Shown: in pieces, positions 38,516 through 50,858 of the stretch | Numbering within the stretch: the stretch's first letter is position 1 | Layout of the letters: each line of letters opens with the position of its first letter | Assembly (NCBI RefSeq): GCF_024807655.1 | Contig: NZ_JANUCR010000001.1 | Location: 1 to 64,000 of the forward strand | Length of the DNA stretch: 64,000 nucleotides | DNA from: Methanococcus voltae | GTDB taxonomy: Archaea > AGJL01 > Methanococci > Methanococcales > Methanococcaceae | Direction: 5' to 3' | Made by a program: the position numbers and the translations under genes | The notes under the pieces: generated by a model | Database searches by the model: none | What the model saw: the letters and a program-made list of their open reading frames with translations, nothing else | What the model was told of the DNA's origin: nothing

Positions 38516-40333
38516 TTAATATTCTAATTCATTTAATGAATAAACGTCTAATTCTGCGTTATTATTTATTGATTCGATTGCTCTTAAAGATGCTAATGCA
38601 CCTTGCAATGTTGTAAAGTATGGGATATTAAGTTCTACTGCAACCCTTCTTATTAAATATCCGTCTGTTTTTGCTTTATCTCCAGATGAAGTGTTTATCA
38701 TTAAATCAACTCCACTTTTCTGAGCAAGCTCTATAATACTGCCTTTTTTACCTTCAGATATCTTTTTAATTTCCATTACATCCATACCGAATTGTCTTAA
38801 TTCACGAGCTGTTCCTGCTGTAGCAACGATATCAAAGCCCAAATCAGCGAATTTTTTTGCAATGTCAACTATATTGTCTTTATCCCTATTTCTAACACTT
38901 ATAAATACAGTTCCTGAAGTAGGTAATTCCATATTTGCAGATAACTGGGATTTGTAGAATGCTAAACCGAAATCTTTATCAATACCAATTGCTTCACCGG
39001 TTGATTTCATTTCCGGGCTTAAAACTGGGTCTACCCCAGGTAATTTTAAGAATGGGAATACGGCTTCTTTTACACTAACATATTTAGCTTTTGCTACGCC
39101 TTCACAATCCATATCTTTTAATTTTTTGCCCATTATAACATTTGTAGCTATTTTAGCCAAAGGAACGCCTACAGATTTACTTACATAAGGTATAGTTCTT
39201 GAAGCTCTTGGGTTTGCTTCAATAATGTAAACTTTTCCATCTTTTATGGCATATTGGATATTTAAAAGTCCCACCACACCCAACTCCAAAGCTAAATTAG
39301 TAGTATGCTCTTGTATCGTGTTTAAAGTTTCTTCAGAAAGCGTTTGTGGTGGAATTACGCAAGCACTGTCTCCACTGTGGATACCTGCTTCCTCGATGTG
39401 CTCCATAATTGCCCCTAAAAATACGGTTTCTCCGTCGCATATTGCATCCACATCAATTTCAGTAGCTTCTTCTAAGAATTTATCTACTAAAATAGGGTGG
39501 TCTGATGATACTTTAACAGCTTCACGCATATAATCTTTTAATTCCTCAGTATTATATACAATTTGCATAGCCCTACCGCCTAAAACGTATGATGGTCTTA
39601 CAAGTACCGGATAACCTATTTTTTCAGCAATAACTATCGCTTGGTCTTCACTAAATGCGGTTGCACCTTCAGCTTGTGGTATTTGTAATTTATCGAGCAC
39701 TTTTAAGAATTGTTCCCTGTCTTCGGCTAAATCAATTGAGTGAGGGCTTGTACCTAAGATATTTACGCCAGAATTTTGTAATTTCATAGCAAGGTTAATG
39801 GCTGTTTGACCGCCGAATTGTACGATTACACCTAAAAGATTATCTTTTTTGCTCTCGTTTTCGATTATATCCATTATTTGTTCGTAAACTAAAGGTTCAA
39901 AGTAAAGTTTATCTGATGTATCATAATCCGTACTTACGGTTTCAGGGTTGTTATTTACGATTATTGCCTCGATACCCATTTCTTTTAAAGCAAAAATAGC
40001 GTGTACAGTGGAATAATCAAATTCTACACCTTGACCTATCCTAATAGGTCCTGAACCTAATATAATTACTTTTTTTCGGTCTGAAGCGTTGCTTTCGTTT
40101 TGCGCCTCATCGATGTATCTTTCATAACAGGAGTAGTAATACGGAGTCGCTGCTTCAAATTCTGCGGAACAAGTGTCCACCATTTTATAAACAGGTGTCA
40201 AATTTAACTGTTTTCTAAATTCCCGAATTTCTTCTTCGGATTTATTCAAAAGATTTGCTAATTGTACATCGGAAAAACCATACATTTTGGCCTTTAAAAA
40301 TACTTCTTTTAATTTTTTATTATCTATAATCAT
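38516..40333 (-). CDS. carB2: carbamoyl-phosphate synthase large subunit, C-terminal part
   Basis: Second half of CarB, encoded as its own gene: it holds the oligomerisation region, the carbamate-phosphorylating ATP-grasp domain (KVIILGSGPIRIGQGVEFDY at about 76-95, VLVRPSYVLGGRAMQIVY near 228-245, EANPRASRTIPYVSK near 370) and the C-terminal allosteric domain, from about 465, with FISVRNRDK and NTSSG. ATG 40333 follows GGGGATTTT; the frame upstream to 40375 lacks a site. The N-terminal half lies 112 bp upstream on the same strand. A split CarB is known from other methanococci. Confidence 0.95.
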   Translation of the reverse strand: MIIDNKKLKEVFLKAKMYGFSDVQLANLLNKSEEEIREFRKQLNLTPVYKMVDTCSAEFEAATPYYYSCYERYIDEAQNESNASDRKKVIILGSGPIRIGQGVEFDYSTVHAIFALKEMGIEAIIVNNNPETVSTDYDTSDKLYFEPLVYEQIMDIIENESKKDNLLGVIVQFGGQTAINLAMKLQNSGVNILGTSPHSIDLAEDREQFLKVLDKLQIPQAEGATAFSEDQAIVIAEKIGYPVLVRPSYVLGGRAMQIVYNTEELKDYMREAVKVSSDHPILVDKFLEEATEIDVDAICDGETVFLGAIMEHIEEAGIHSGDSACVIPPQTLSEETLNTIQEHTTNLALELGVVGLLNIQYAIKDGKVYIIEANPRASRTIPYVSKSVGVPLAKIATNVIMGKKLKDMDCEGVAKAKYVSVKEAVFPFLKLPGVDPVLSPEMKSTGEAIGIDKDFGLAFYKSQLSANMELPTSGTVFISVRNRDKDNIVDIAKKFADLGFDIVATAGTARELRQFGMDVMEIKKISEGKKGSIIELAQKSGVDLMINTSSGDKAKTDGYLIRRVAVELNIPYFTTLQGALASLRAIESINNNAELDVYSLNELEY

Positions 40334-40445
40334 AAAATCCCCTAATAAACCTATAATCTTATTCTTATAATCCAATTTAGAACTTTAATTAATAATTAAT
40401 TACTTTAGTAAATTAATTTAAACTTAATTTAAACTTAATTTATTA

Positions 40446-41885
40446 TTAAATAAGTTTTCCTAAAACTTCGAGTTCTTTTTTTGTTTCAATTATCTTATTC
40501 ATTTCTATGATGAAAAATTCATCAATTCCTGTTAATTCACAGACTTCCCTAATTGACCAGCCTTTATCTAAAGCTTCAGCAATTATAAATATCCTTTCGT
40601 CTGTTGCATTCTTTAAAATTTCGTTTATTTCGTCGTTAGAGTGTTCATTATCCTTTCCATCTCCAATAATACCATATCTACCGATATCTAAACTTCTAAT
40701 TGCTTTTTGAAGTGCTTCCTGGAAAGTTCTTCCTATAGCCATAATTTCACCAGTTGATTTCATAGCTGTCCCTAATCTTTTATCAACGGTTCTAAACTTG
40801 TCAAATGGCCATCTTGGGATTTTTACAACTACATAATCTAATGTAGGCTCAAAACTTGCAGGTGTTTCCTTTGTAACGTCGTTTAAAATTTCGTCAAGTG
40901 TCATACCTAAAGCTATTTTTGCAGCTATTTTTGCTATTGGGTAGCCAGTTGCTTTACTTGCAAGTGCAGAGCTTCTTGAAACCCTCGGATTTACTTCAAT
41001 TACTACATAATCAGTTCCTTCAGGATTTACTGCGAATTGAACATTACAGCCACCTTCAATTTGTAAGTGTCTTATAATTTGTAAAGCAGAATCCCTTAGT
41101 AATTGGTGTAATTCATCGCATAAAGTCTGTGATGGTGCTACAACGATACTTTCACCGGTATGTATACCCATAGGGTCTATATTCTCCATATTACATACTA
41201 CAATACAGGTATCGTTCTTATCTCTCATAACTTCGTATTCAAATTCTCTCCAACCCAATAAACTTTGGTCGATTAAAACTTGATGTATCATTGAATAAGC
41301 GAGTCCTTTTTCCGTTATCTCGATTAATTCTTCCTCGTTATTAGCTACACCGCCACCAGTTCCACCTAATGTAAATGCAGGTCTTACAATTGCAGGATAG
41401 CCCAATTCTTTAGTAGCTTTAATTGCATCTTCCACTGAATTAACAGCTGCAGATTTAGCAATAGGCTGATTTATCTCTTCCATTGCCTTGTTGAATAAAT
41501 CACGGTCTTCCGAGGTTTCGATTACCTCTTCAGTTGAGCCTAAAAGTTCAATGTTATATTTTTCCAATATTCCTCTTTTGGATAATTCAATGGCGAGATT
41601 TAGCCCAGTTTGTCCCCCCATTGTAGGTAAAATAGCGTCCGGTGTTTCTTTTTGTATGATTTTTTCAAGTATTTTTGGATTTAAGGGCTCCAAGTATACT
41701 TTATCTGCAATGTTGGTGTCTGTTTGAATTGTTGCAGGATTTGAGTTAACCAAGATGGTGTAAATACCTTCTTCTTTTAATGATTTACAGGCTTGAGAAC
41801 CTGAAAAATCAAATTCTGCGGCTTGCCCGATTACAATGGGTCCTGAACCCAATATCATTACCTTTTTAATATCTTGTCTTTTCAA
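40446..41885 (-). CDS. carB1: carbamoyl-phosphate synthase large subunit, N-terminal part
   Basis: First half of CarB, which phosphorylates bicarbonate during carbamoyl phosphate synthesis for arginine and pyrimidines. Visible are [20 protein letters not shown] (about 10-29), the ATP-grasp lid and Gly loop [17 protein letters not shown] (about 164-180) and the metal-binding [20 protein letters not shown] (about 298-317). The protein ends at residue 479 with the start of the oligomerisation domain, which continues in the next gene. The start is TTG preceded by AAGGTGGAAC. Confidence 0.95.
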   Translation of the reverse strand: MKRQDIKKVMILGSGPIVIGQAAEFDFSGSQACKSLKEEGIYTILVNSNPATIQTDTNIADKVYLEPLNPKILEKIIQKETPDAILPTMGGQTGLNLAIELSKRGILEKYNIELLGSTEEVIETSEDRDLFNKAMEEINQPIAKSAAVNSVEDAIKATKELGYPAIVRPAFTLGGTGGGVANNEEELIEITEKGLAYSMIHQVLIDQSLLGWREFEYEVMRDKNDTCIVVCNMENIDPMGIHTGESIVVAPSQTLCDELHQLLRDSALQIIRHLQIEGGCNVQFAVNPEGTDYVVIEVNPRVSRSSALASKATGYPIAKIAAKIALGMTLDEILNDVTKETPASFEPTLDYVVVKIPRWPFDKFRTVDKRLGTAMKSTGEIMAIGRTFQEALQKAIRSLDIGRYGIIGDGKDNEHSNDEINEILKNATDERIFIIAEALDKGWSIREVCELTGIDEFFIIEMNKIIETKKELEVLGKLI

Positions 41886-42132
41886 AGTTCCACCTTATGA
41901 TATTGTAAAATTTTTAAAATTTTTAAAATTAATGTAATAAGCCATAATTTAAGATTTTTCAATTTTAAAATTGATATTCAAATTATCAGAATATTATATA
42001 TTAACATATTTATAGTATCGCATAATTGATATAATTAAATATATTAATTAATATCCCATATATAAAATAATATTATTATAGCTTATTTTAATCTATTAAT
42101 CCATTATTCTATTATTCTATTATTCTATTATT

Positions 42133-43474
42133 CTACTTTAATTTTCTCAGCGTTAATATGCTCATTAAAACTGAAATCATTGTCGAAGAAAGCAAAGTGG
42201 CGAATGCACCACCCAATATTCCATATATCGGTATTAATAACAGGTTAAATACTGCGTTTAAGACTATTCCTAACGATATTACATATAAGGGTATTTTTGC
42301 ATAACCCATTCCTTGAAGAGAAGATGCACAGAGTGTATAAATACTCATTACCGATGCAGATAATGACAAGACTATTAAACTATTTGATACATTCACATTT
42401 GAAATTCCAAAAGATAATTTTAAAATATCATTTGCAAAAATTATAAAAATTGCCAATAATGGTAGTAATATTGTAAAATTTAATAGTAGGGACTTCTTTA
42501 AGTATTTTAAAGACTTTACAGATTTTATGTTGGATTTTGCCATTCTCGGGATTAGTACGGTTGAGATGGAAGCAGCAAATAAAAACAATAACTTAGAAAT
42601 TAAAGACGCATAGCCGTATAATCCATTATCATAAGCTCCCAATATGCTCATTATAAATATACTGTCCAAATCATTTAATAAACGGTAAGATGTAGCAGTT
42701 AATGCAATAGGAATAGCATAAATTAACACTTTGTTTGCCATTATCTTGTTATCGTTAGAATTACTATATTTAGTACTTTCAAATCTTTCAGTTTGTCTTT
42801 TATACCTATTGAGATACTTGAAAATTATATAAAGCCCTAAAAGACCACCTAACAAATATCCTACTGAAACAGATAGTAAAACGCCAGTTATTCCGAAAAA
42901 TAACGCCAATGGGATTAAAAATACAACTTTTGAAGTATGTTCTAATATCCAAGTCAAAGATAATTGCTTTATTTTTAGATTACCTTGCAATACACCTCTT
43001 GACCAAGAAATAAACGCTGAAAGAGGTATTGAAAGTGCTATGGCATAATAATAAATATCTGGAAGGGTTTTATAATCCCCACCTAAGATATATTTCAAGG
43101 AAATTGCCAGCAAGGCTCCAAAAAATGAAAAAAATACCATATATTTCAATATTTTAAATTCCCATACATTAGTATTTTCAACATAGTAATCTGTTTCGAA
43201 TTTTTCCATTTGTTTTTTTGAATTATCTTCCGATATAAATTTAGCCATTGCTGGAGGAATTCCCGAGCAAAAAAAGATTACAATAGTGTCCGTAATCGGT
43301 AAAAGTCCCCTTACTACACCAAAACCTTCAGTACCTACCATAAAAGGTATTATTAAAAAAAATAAATATAATATTAATTTAGAGTAGAGATTTGACAATA
43401 TCATATAAAAACTATCTTTAAAAAGACCATCTTCTGAATTTTTAAGTCCTTTTAATTTGTTTAATTTTTTTAAT

Positions 43475-43503
<29 letters not shown>
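42133..43503 (-). CDS. polysaccharide flippase (MATE/Wzx-like)
   Basis: An integral membrane protein of about 456 residues with roughly 12-14 hydrophobic segments, of the polysaccharide transporter (Wzx/MurJ-like) superfamily; IIPFMVGTEGFGVVRGLLPITDTI and VFLIPLALFFGITGVLLSVSVGYLLGG are typical. It should flip lipid-linked sugars for surface glycans, fitting the N-glycosylated surface of methanococci. The start is uncertain: ATG 43503 and ATG 43494 both fall inside the 3' end of the upstream TPR gene, which ends at 43475, so the genes overlap by 20-29 bp and are probably translationally coupled. A longer frame to 43575 is less likely. Confidence 0.82.
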
Positions 43504-45124
<1,621 letters not shown>

Positions 45125-45229
45125 TTAACTCACTCCCACTATGCTCTCCGTTATATCTATTATTTTATGATGGACATTTATGGATATAATAAATATGGGT
45201 ATGATACTATATAAAATATTTTATATAAT

Positions 45230-45335
45230 CGTTATAAATTCACTAAATTAAAATTAAAAAATAGTAAATAATAAATAAAAAATAATAAATAAAAAATAAT
45301 AAATAAAAAATAATAAATAAAAAAAGTTATGGTTA
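45230..45335. repeat. AAATAATAAATAAAA tandem repeats
   Basis: Imperfect 15-bp repeats of AAAAAATAATAAATA, about four copies at 45262-45320, lie in the gap between the two TPR genes. Confidence 0.7.
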
Positions 45336-45369
45336 ATAAAAGAATAAATAAATAATTAGGTATGTTATA

Positions 45370-45708
45370 TTATAAATTAAGCACTTTTGAAAACTCTAAC
45401 GCTTTTTTAAAACATTTTTTAGCTTCTTCAGGATTGTCTTGTTCTAATAACTGTGCTTTTTGAATCCACAAATTAGGATTTTTAGGTGCAAGTTTTAAAG
45501 CATTTGTGATGCATTGCATTGCAAGATTATCACGCCCTAATTCGTGATATATTGAAGACATAAGGTTCCATATCTCATATTCATTTTCAGCCATCTTTCT
45601 TGAGGAAATTACTCTTTTGAAGCATATTAGTGCTTTTTCATAATCTGGCTTATTTGAATTACAGTTTAAAACTCCTTCTTCAAACCAATTTACCGCTGTA
45701 TCTTCCAT
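45370..45708 (-). CDS. small TPR protein
   Basis: A 112-residue protein made of about three TPR motifs: VNWFEEGVLNCNSNKPDYEKALICFKRVIS, YEIWNLMSSIYHELGRDNLAMQCITNALKLAPKN, and LWIQKAQLLEQDNPEEAKKCFKKALEF. ATG 45708 is preferred over GTG/other upstream codons because AGGTG lies 7 nt before it. It precedes the larger TPR gene on the same strand by 245 bp; the gap is filled with A-rich repeats. A protein-protein interaction role is inferred from the fold only. Confidence 0.78.
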   Translation of the reverse strand: MEDTAVNWFEEGVLNCNSNKPDYEKALICFKRVISSRKMAENEYEIWNLMSSIYHELGRDNLAMQCITNALKLAPKNPNLWIQKAQLLEQDNPEEAKKCFKKALEFSKVLNL

Positions 45709-46168
45709 ATTTAACACCTGGGACAATATATGTCAATATGCACAATATAAATTTAATAAGTATGTTTTTTTGGGCTTTGACATAACTTATAAGTTTATAC
45801 ATTGTTGCAAAGCTTAGCGATTGCCAATACATATTGTTAAGTTTAATTATGCCTTAAGTGAGTATATAAAATTTTTGTGTATGTTGTTTGTGAGGTAAAA
45901 TCTACAAAAAAATTATGTAATGTTTATATCATATGGGGGAAATATGTAATAGTGAAATAATCTGAATAAATTACAGTATAAAGGTAATTTAGATAAAATA
46001 ATTAGTTTAATAAAGGCAAATAATAAATGTAAATTAAATAACTAATTAATGTAAAAATAAAAAATAATAACATATATAAAAAATAATTATAAAATAATTA
46101 TAAAATAATTATAAAATAATTATAAAATAATTGTAAACTAAAAATATTACAAAAAACAAGGAGATACG
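45709..46168. other. divergent gene-free region, 460 bp
   Basis: The region contains a TATA-like AGTTTATACA near 45791-45800 followed by a locally less AT-rich stretch (GCAAAGCTTAGCGATTGCC at 45809-45827). That stretch could begin a small transcript, but I see no guide-RNA boxes or cloverleaf in it. An 11-bp unit AAAATAATTAT repeats nearly five times at 46081-46133, just before the metallo-beta-lactamase gene. Confidence 0.5.
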
Positions 46169-47032
46169 ATGATATTAACGATATTGGTAGATAACAACGC
46201 AGAACTTTTAAGCAGAGATTTATATGGGGAACACGGATTATCACAGTTTATTGAAGTAGATGGAAAACAAATATTACACGACACTGGTTTTTCAGATTTA
46301 TTTATTGAAAATGCTGAAGAATTAGGTATTAATGTGGCAAATATTGATTATTTAGTATTTTCACACGGTCATGATGACCATACTGGCGGTTTAAAATATT
46401 TAATAGAATATATGAAAGAATTTAGAACCAAAAAACAAAAACCAATTTTAATTGCTCACGAAGCTGTTTTCGATAGGAAATTTAAAAGGGACGAAGAAAT
46501 CGGTTGTATGGTAGATATTAAAGAAATTAAAAAAGCTTTTAACGTACAATTGTCTAAAAAAATGCAAAAGATAACTGATAATTTATATTTCTTGGGTGAA
46601 ATTGAAAGAAATAACGATTTTGAACTTATAAATAACCCATATAAAAAACTCGTTAAAGATGAAAATGGCAACGATGTGTACGTTGATGACTATATTGTTG
46701 AAGATAGTTCTCTTGTATACGTTAAAACCGACGAAAAAAACCCCGATAAAAAAGAACTCGTAATAATCAGCGGTTGCGCACACTCTGGTATATGTAATAC
46801 AATTGAAATGGCTAAAAAATTAATTGGAGACTACCCTGTAATTAGTGCAATTGGCGGTATTCACCTTATAAAACCTTCAGAGGACAGAATTGTTAAAACC
46901 TGCGAGTATCTTAAAGGTTTAAATATGGAATCATTATATGCTTGCCACTGTACTGATTTAAATTCAAAAATCAGACTTGCACAAGAAAATCCTGTAAAAG
47001 AGCTTGGTGTTGGTACAATCTTAGAATTTTAA
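46169..47032 (+). CDS. metallo-beta-lactamase-fold enzyme (pterin-related, MJ0301-like)
   Basis: A 287-residue MBL-fold hydrolase/transferase. The metal motif FSHGHDDHTGGL is at residues about 66-77, with a further His/Cys cluster ISGCAHSGICNT (about 199-210) and GIHLIKPS near 232-239. This pattern matches the archaeal family to which the unusual M. jannaschii dihydropteroate synthase MJ0301 belongs, giving a possible role in methanopterin or folate-like pterin synthesis; the substrate is not proven. The start follows AAGGAGATACG. Its stop codon overlaps a 14-bp tandem repeat. Confidence 0.82.
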   Translation: MILTILVDNNAELLSRDLYGEHGLSQFIEVDGKQILHDTGFSDLFIENAEELGINVANIDYLVFSHGHDDHTGGLKYLIEYMKEFRTKKQKPILIAHEAVFDRKFKRDEEIGCMVDIKEIKKAFNVQLSKKMQKITDNLYFLGEIERNNDFELINNPYKKLVKDENGNDVYVDDYIVEDSSLVYVKTDEKNPDKKELVIISGCAHSGICNTIEMAKKLIGDYPVISAIGGIHLIKPSEDRIVKTCEYLKGLNMESLYACHCTDLNSKIRLAQENPVKELGVGTILEF

Positions 47033-47080
47033 ATTATTGAATTTAAATTATTGAATTTAAATTATTGAATTTAAATTATT
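47031..47080. repeat. 14-bp tandem repeat AAATTATTGAATTT
   Basis: About 3.6 exact copies begin at the stop codon of the MBL-fold gene. The unit resembles the last codons of the gene (GAATTTTAA), so the array may have grown by slippage from the gene end. Confidence 0.85.
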
Positions 47081-47227
47081 GAATATTGATTTTACCAAAT
47101 TATATTTATTTTTTTTATTTTTTTAAAAAAGTTTCTTATTTTTTTATTTTTATTCTTAAGTTTAAGTGCATTTATTTTTAATTAAAAATTATAAAATAGT
47201 AAAAGATTAAGAATTAAATCATTAATC

Positions 47228-47884
47228 TTATTGTGCTTCAGCTTTTTCTTCTTCAGCTTTTTCTTCAGCAACTGGTGTTTCAACACCGATTTCCATTACA
47301 TCGGATTTGTAAACTTCTACTCTTCTTAATGGGAATAATTTTTTACATTCGCCGTAGATTTTTGAACCCATAGCGCCCATTAACATAGCGTGAACAAATT
47401 CAGGGAATGTTAATTCTTTTGACATATCTCTGATGATTTGTTCTGTTTTTAATCTGATTTCTGTTTTATGGTGGTCTCTTGCTCTAACAGCTGTTAAAAC
47501 TAAAGCTTTAACTCTTAATTTGAAGCCGTCTTTTGTTCTTACATCAATGATTGTTGTAATTTTGCTTCTTCTTCTTCTAACTTGTGATTTCAAGTATTCT
47601 CTTGTTGTATCGTGTCCTACAAATTGAGTAACAGCGTTTTTACCACTTACTGAGTTTACTTTAAACTGCATTCTGATTGAGTGCTTTGAGTGGTCGTTTG
47701 TTAAATCCTTTAAGCTGATTTCTGAAACTCTACCGATTAAACCTGCTGGGTCGTTTGCAGGTGTTTGTCCGATTTCTGCTCCACCAAAGGATTTAGGAGC
47801 AACAATATTATACCATACTTTGGTTTTCCAAGTATCTCTGGTCATTCTTTTTCCTTTGGTTGACCTTGCTTTCATTCTTGCCAT
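47228..47884 (-). CDS. rps3ae: 30S ribosomal protein eS1 (S3Ae)
   Basis: Archaeal/eukaryotic small-subunit protein eS1. The 218-residue sequence has DTWKTKVWYNIVAPKSFGGAEIGQTPANDP near residues 18-47, the RRRRSKITTIIDVRTKDGFKLRVKAL segment near 101-127, and TFPEFVHAMLMGAMGSKIYGECKKLFPLRRVEVYKSDVM. The C-terminal 15 residues are Glu/Ala-rich. The start follows GAGGTGTAACC. Confidence 0.96.
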   Translation of the reverse strand: MARMKARSTKGKRMTRDTWKTKVWYNIVAPKSFGGAEIGQTPANDPAGLIGRVSEISLKDLTNDHSKHSIRMQFKVNSVSGKNAVTQFVGHDTTREYLKSQVRRRRSKITTIIDVRTKDGFKLRVKALVLTAVRARDHHKTEIRLKTEQIIRDMSKELTFPEFVHAMLMGAMGSKIYGECKKLFPLRRVEVYKSDVMEIGVETPVAEEKAEEEKAEAQ

Positions 47885-48085
47885 GGTTACACCTCAATAT
47901 GAATTCCTATTTTTGAATCCAATGAATATTACATGTTTCCTATATTTTTATTATAAGTTAAAATGAATTAATAAATTACTAAATTAATAATTTATGAATT
48001 AATGAACTAATACATCATAAATAAATTATAAATTTAAATTAGTTATTATTCTGATTAATACTTATTTAATCGAATATACAATTAA

Positions 48086-48763
48086 TTAAATTACATAATC
48101 AGTTAAATCAATGAAATCCCTCATAGGACTTACAGGTTCCGAGTAAATTCTCACGATTTTCCTTGCAACTTCTCTGGTGAAATATCCTTTTTCTGCTTTT
48201 ATTCTTTTTATCCTAAAAAACAGTTCACCCGCCCTATAAATTTGGTCTTCTTCGAAAGCTTGATTATGTGAAACTAAGACGCTAAATGAACGAGTTATTC
48301 CACCAGCACTAACAGAAATGTTGACTTTTTTGGGTACGTCCAAAGATTTAGCCCATATCATTTTAATGTCTTTTGCCATTGCAGATTCTACTCTTCTTGA
48401 ACCCTCGAGTTCTACACTTGTTATTTCAACATTTTCGCCTTTTACTTCGATTGTATCCTCAACGCTCAACTTTTCGTCATCTGGAATGTCGACAGTGAAT
48501 TGTTCAGATTGATTGTATCTACTTACAACAACTTTGAGGTGTTGTAATTTACATCTTTTCTCGATGTTGTGTACATTTCCACAATCTTGGCACTTTACGG
48601 TGTATCTCAAAAGTTTCTTTGTTTCAACTTTTTTGATTAGTTCGTGAGGAGTAATATCATTGCATATAGGACATTCAAAATATAACTGTTCTTCAAATGT
48701 TTCGCATTCTTCATCATTTCCATCTTGAAAATTTTCATTGTTTAAGTTCTGGTTCTCGCTCAT
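48086..48763 (-). CDS. archaeal zinc-finger protein, HVO_0476-like
   Basis: A 225-residue protein with an acidic N-terminal tail (about 25 residues), then a zinc ribbon: CPICND at about 34-39 and CQDCGN at about 59-64. The remainder is beta-rich, with LKVVVSRYNQSEQFTVDIPDDEKLSVEDTIEV and a second repeated barrel around residues 140-200. This fits a family of archaeal zinc-finger proteins annotated as HVO_0476-like, function unknown. Its position between rps2 and rps3ae on the same strand suggests a translation link. The start follows GTGGTAAA. Confidence 0.7.
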   Translation of the reverse strand: MSENQNLNNENFQDGNDEECETFEEQLYFECPICNDITPHELIKKVETKKLLRYTVKCQDCGNVHNIEKRCKLQHLKVVVSRYNQSEQFTVDIPDDEKLSVEDTIEVKGENVEITSVELEGSRRVESAMAKDIKMIWAKSLDVPKKVNISVSAGGITRSFSVLVSHNQAFEEDQIYRAGELFFRIKRIKAEKGYFTREVARKIVRIYSEPVSPMRDFIDLTDYVI

Positions 48764-48936
48764 TTTACCACTGTTTCTAATTATATCGTTAAATTCAAAT
48801 TATTTCAAATTAAATCCTTTGATTAAATTCTGTAATTAACCATTTGATTAAATTTGAACAAGTATTTTATATAAGTATTATATTTTTAAGTATATATATT
48901 CTGATTACCAATTATATGTGATAAACAGCAAGTCAA

Positions 48937-49593
48937 TTATCTTCTTCTTCTGTTTTGTCTTCTATTTGGTCTCTTTTTCATTTTAACTTTTGTATTCATT
49001 GATTTTTCTAAGAAATCATCGTATTTAAATGGTATTTCATCACCAATTAATCCTCTGTTTTTCATATATTCTCTTGCGATTAAGTAGTACATTAAAGATA
49101 CTGATTTTCTACCTTTGTTGTTGGTAGGAATAATAAAGTCAATGTGTGAGGTTAAATGTTCTGTGTCGCACATACCTACAATAGGGATTCCGATTTCAAT
49201 AGCTTCTTTTAATGCTTGTTTGTCTACTCTTGGGTCGCTTAAGAATAAAACTTCTGGTTCCATGAACTTTCTTGATGCAGGGTTTGTTAATGTACCCGGA
49301 ACAAATCTGCCTGCGAGTGTTTTGATTCCTGTTGTTTTACCGAATTTTTCTAAAGGTCCTACTGTGTAAACTCTTCTTGAAACTGCCAAAATTTGTTCTG
49401 GTTCATAGTTTGATAAGAATTTTGCAGCTAATCTTAATCTTTCATCAGTTTTCCTAACGTCTAATACATATAAACCGTCAGCCCTAACTCTGTAGATAAA
49501 TCTTCTCATATCTTCGGTTTTTTGCTGTGTACCGATGTGGATACCTGATGCTAAGTAGGTGTCCAACGATGTTAATAGGTTATCGTCTGCCAT
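48937..49593 (-). CDS. rps2: 30S ribosomal protein uS2
   Basis: Small-subunit protein uS2. The 218-residue protein shows the family pattern [42 protein letters not shown] and [35 protein letters not shown], with a basic C-terminus [18 protein letters not shown] 49593 is fixed by a GGAGG site 8 nt upstream; the frame continuing to 49659 has no site and is not conserved. Confidence 0.96.
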   Translation of the reverse strand: MADDNLLTSLDTYLASGIHIGTQQKTEDMRRFIYRVRADGLYVLDVRKTDERLRLAAKFLSNYEPEQILAVSRRVYTVGPLEKFGKTTGIKTLAGRFVPGTLTNPASRKFMEPEVLFLSDPRVDKQALKEAIEIGIPIVGMCDTEHLTSHIDFIIPTNNKGRKSVSLMYYLIAREYMKNRGLIGDEIPFKYDDFLEKSMNTKVKMKKRPNRRQNRRRR

Positions 49594-50252
49594 GTTTTTT
49601 TCCTCCAAAATAGTGGTTTCTTGACTTTTTAAAACTAAAGCCTTTAACATGTTTTCCAAACACTAAAAACTTAGAATTTTACAATTTAATTTGTAATTAA
49701 TTAATTTGTAATTAATTAATTTAATGATTAATTAAAAAATTCCCGTTTATGTAGTAATTTGGACTTTTTTGTTTTATGAATGATTAATTTACATTAAAAT
49801 ATACCATTATAAAATATATATTTACAATTATAAATTTATTGACAATCATTCTTTTAATTTTTTAATATAGTTATTTAACGTTTTTCTTATTATTTGGTTT
49901 AAAATCTTTTAAAATCGTTTAAAATCAAATTTTAAAGAAAGTATCTAATTCGGTTTTATAACCTAATAGATGTTTTATCACTTAATATATATAGTTTTGC
50001 CATTTCTAATTCGAACATTTTATAAAGGACTATATATCAAATATTATAATAGTAATAGTAAATATAGTAAATTAGATATAAAATTAGATATAAAAATTAG
50101 ATATGAGATATATAAAATAAGGTAAATTTCATAACGAATTTCATAAAAATAAGGTATGTGGGAATTAAATAATAAATAATAAATACTCATATTTACAAAT
50201 TTATATGTATGAGGGTTACATGCCCTACCCAAACGAGGGATTGGTGTAAAAA
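49594..50252. other. 659-bp gene-free region with GC-rich leader at its end
   Basis: Mostly featureless A+T sequence between divergent rps2 and the coiled-coil gene. At its right end, 50211-50245, is a GC-richer segment (GAGGGTTACATGCCCTACCC then AAACGAGGG). It includes an ATG at 50209 opening a 20-codon frame that overlaps the start of the next gene and stops at 50271. No ribosome binding site supports that small frame. A short GGGT/ACCC hairpin is possible. Confidence 0.5.
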
Positions 50253-50858
50253 ATGGAATATGAACCTATAAAAACTCAACTTGACACGATAAATACTAAA
50301 ATAAAAGAATTGTACGAAGAAGCTAAAGACTTAAAGAAAATAAGAGACGATGCAAACGAAAAAGTTAAGGAATTTAAAGAAACTCGGGAAGCCATTAACA
50401 CAGATGTAAAAAATAGAATTGAAGAGATTAGGGAATTAAAACAGAAAAGGGCAGGACTTCTTGAAGAATTTAAGATGATGAAATTAACAAAAACTCAAAT
50501 TGCTGAAAAAATTGAGCAATTGGAAATGCAACTCGAAACGAGTGCTACGGATATGGATAAAGAGCAAGCTTTAGCAGCTCAAATTCAGTCATATCAAGAA
50601 TTATATAAAAGAGCTTCAGAATTAGAAAAATTAAACGAAGTAATTAAAGAAATGTCTGATAGTATATCAATATTGGTAAATGAATCATCAGAAGAACATA
50701 AAAAAGTTTTAGAAAATGCGAGAACCAGTGCGGAAAAACACCAAGAATTATTATTGGCGTACAATGAGATAAATGAATTAAAAACTAAAGCTTCAGAGCT
50801 TCACGAACAACTTAAAAATCTAAAATTACAAGAGATTTCACAAGATACAACAGAATAA
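50253..50858 (+). CDS. coiled-coil protein
   Basis: A 201-residue protein that is almost entirely predicted coiled coil: heptad-like patterns run from IKTQLDTINTKIKELYEEAKDLKKI through QKRAGLLEEFKMMKLTKTQIAEKIEQLEMQLE to LKTKASELHEQLKNLKLQ. It belongs to a set of conserved archaeal coiled-coil proteins sometimes misannotated as phosphoserine phosphatases; no enzymatic motif exists here. The start follows GGTGTAAAA. It stands alone, with aRF1 543 bp downstream on the same strand. Function unknown. Confidence 0.8.
   Translation: MEYEPIKTQLDTINTKIKELYEEAKDLKKIRDDANEKVKEFKETREAINTDVKNRIEEIRELKQKRAGLLEEFKMMKLTKTQIAEKIEQLEMQLETSATDMDKEQALAAQIQSYQELYKRASELEKLNEVIKEMSDSISILVNESSEEHKKVLENARTSAEKHQELLLAYNEINELKTKASELHEQLKNLKLQEISQDTTE

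Noticed and set aside
45791-45827. Possible small RNA start (TATA-like element then GCAAAGCTTAGCGATTGCC).
   Set aside because: No guide-RNA boxes, stable stem or terminator could be found; only a weak promoter-like match.
50044-50232. Minus-strand 62-codon ORF near the coiled-coil gene.
   Set aside because: It is Tyr/Ile/Leu-rich from translating AT-rich spacer, lacks a ribosome binding site and has no family resemblance.
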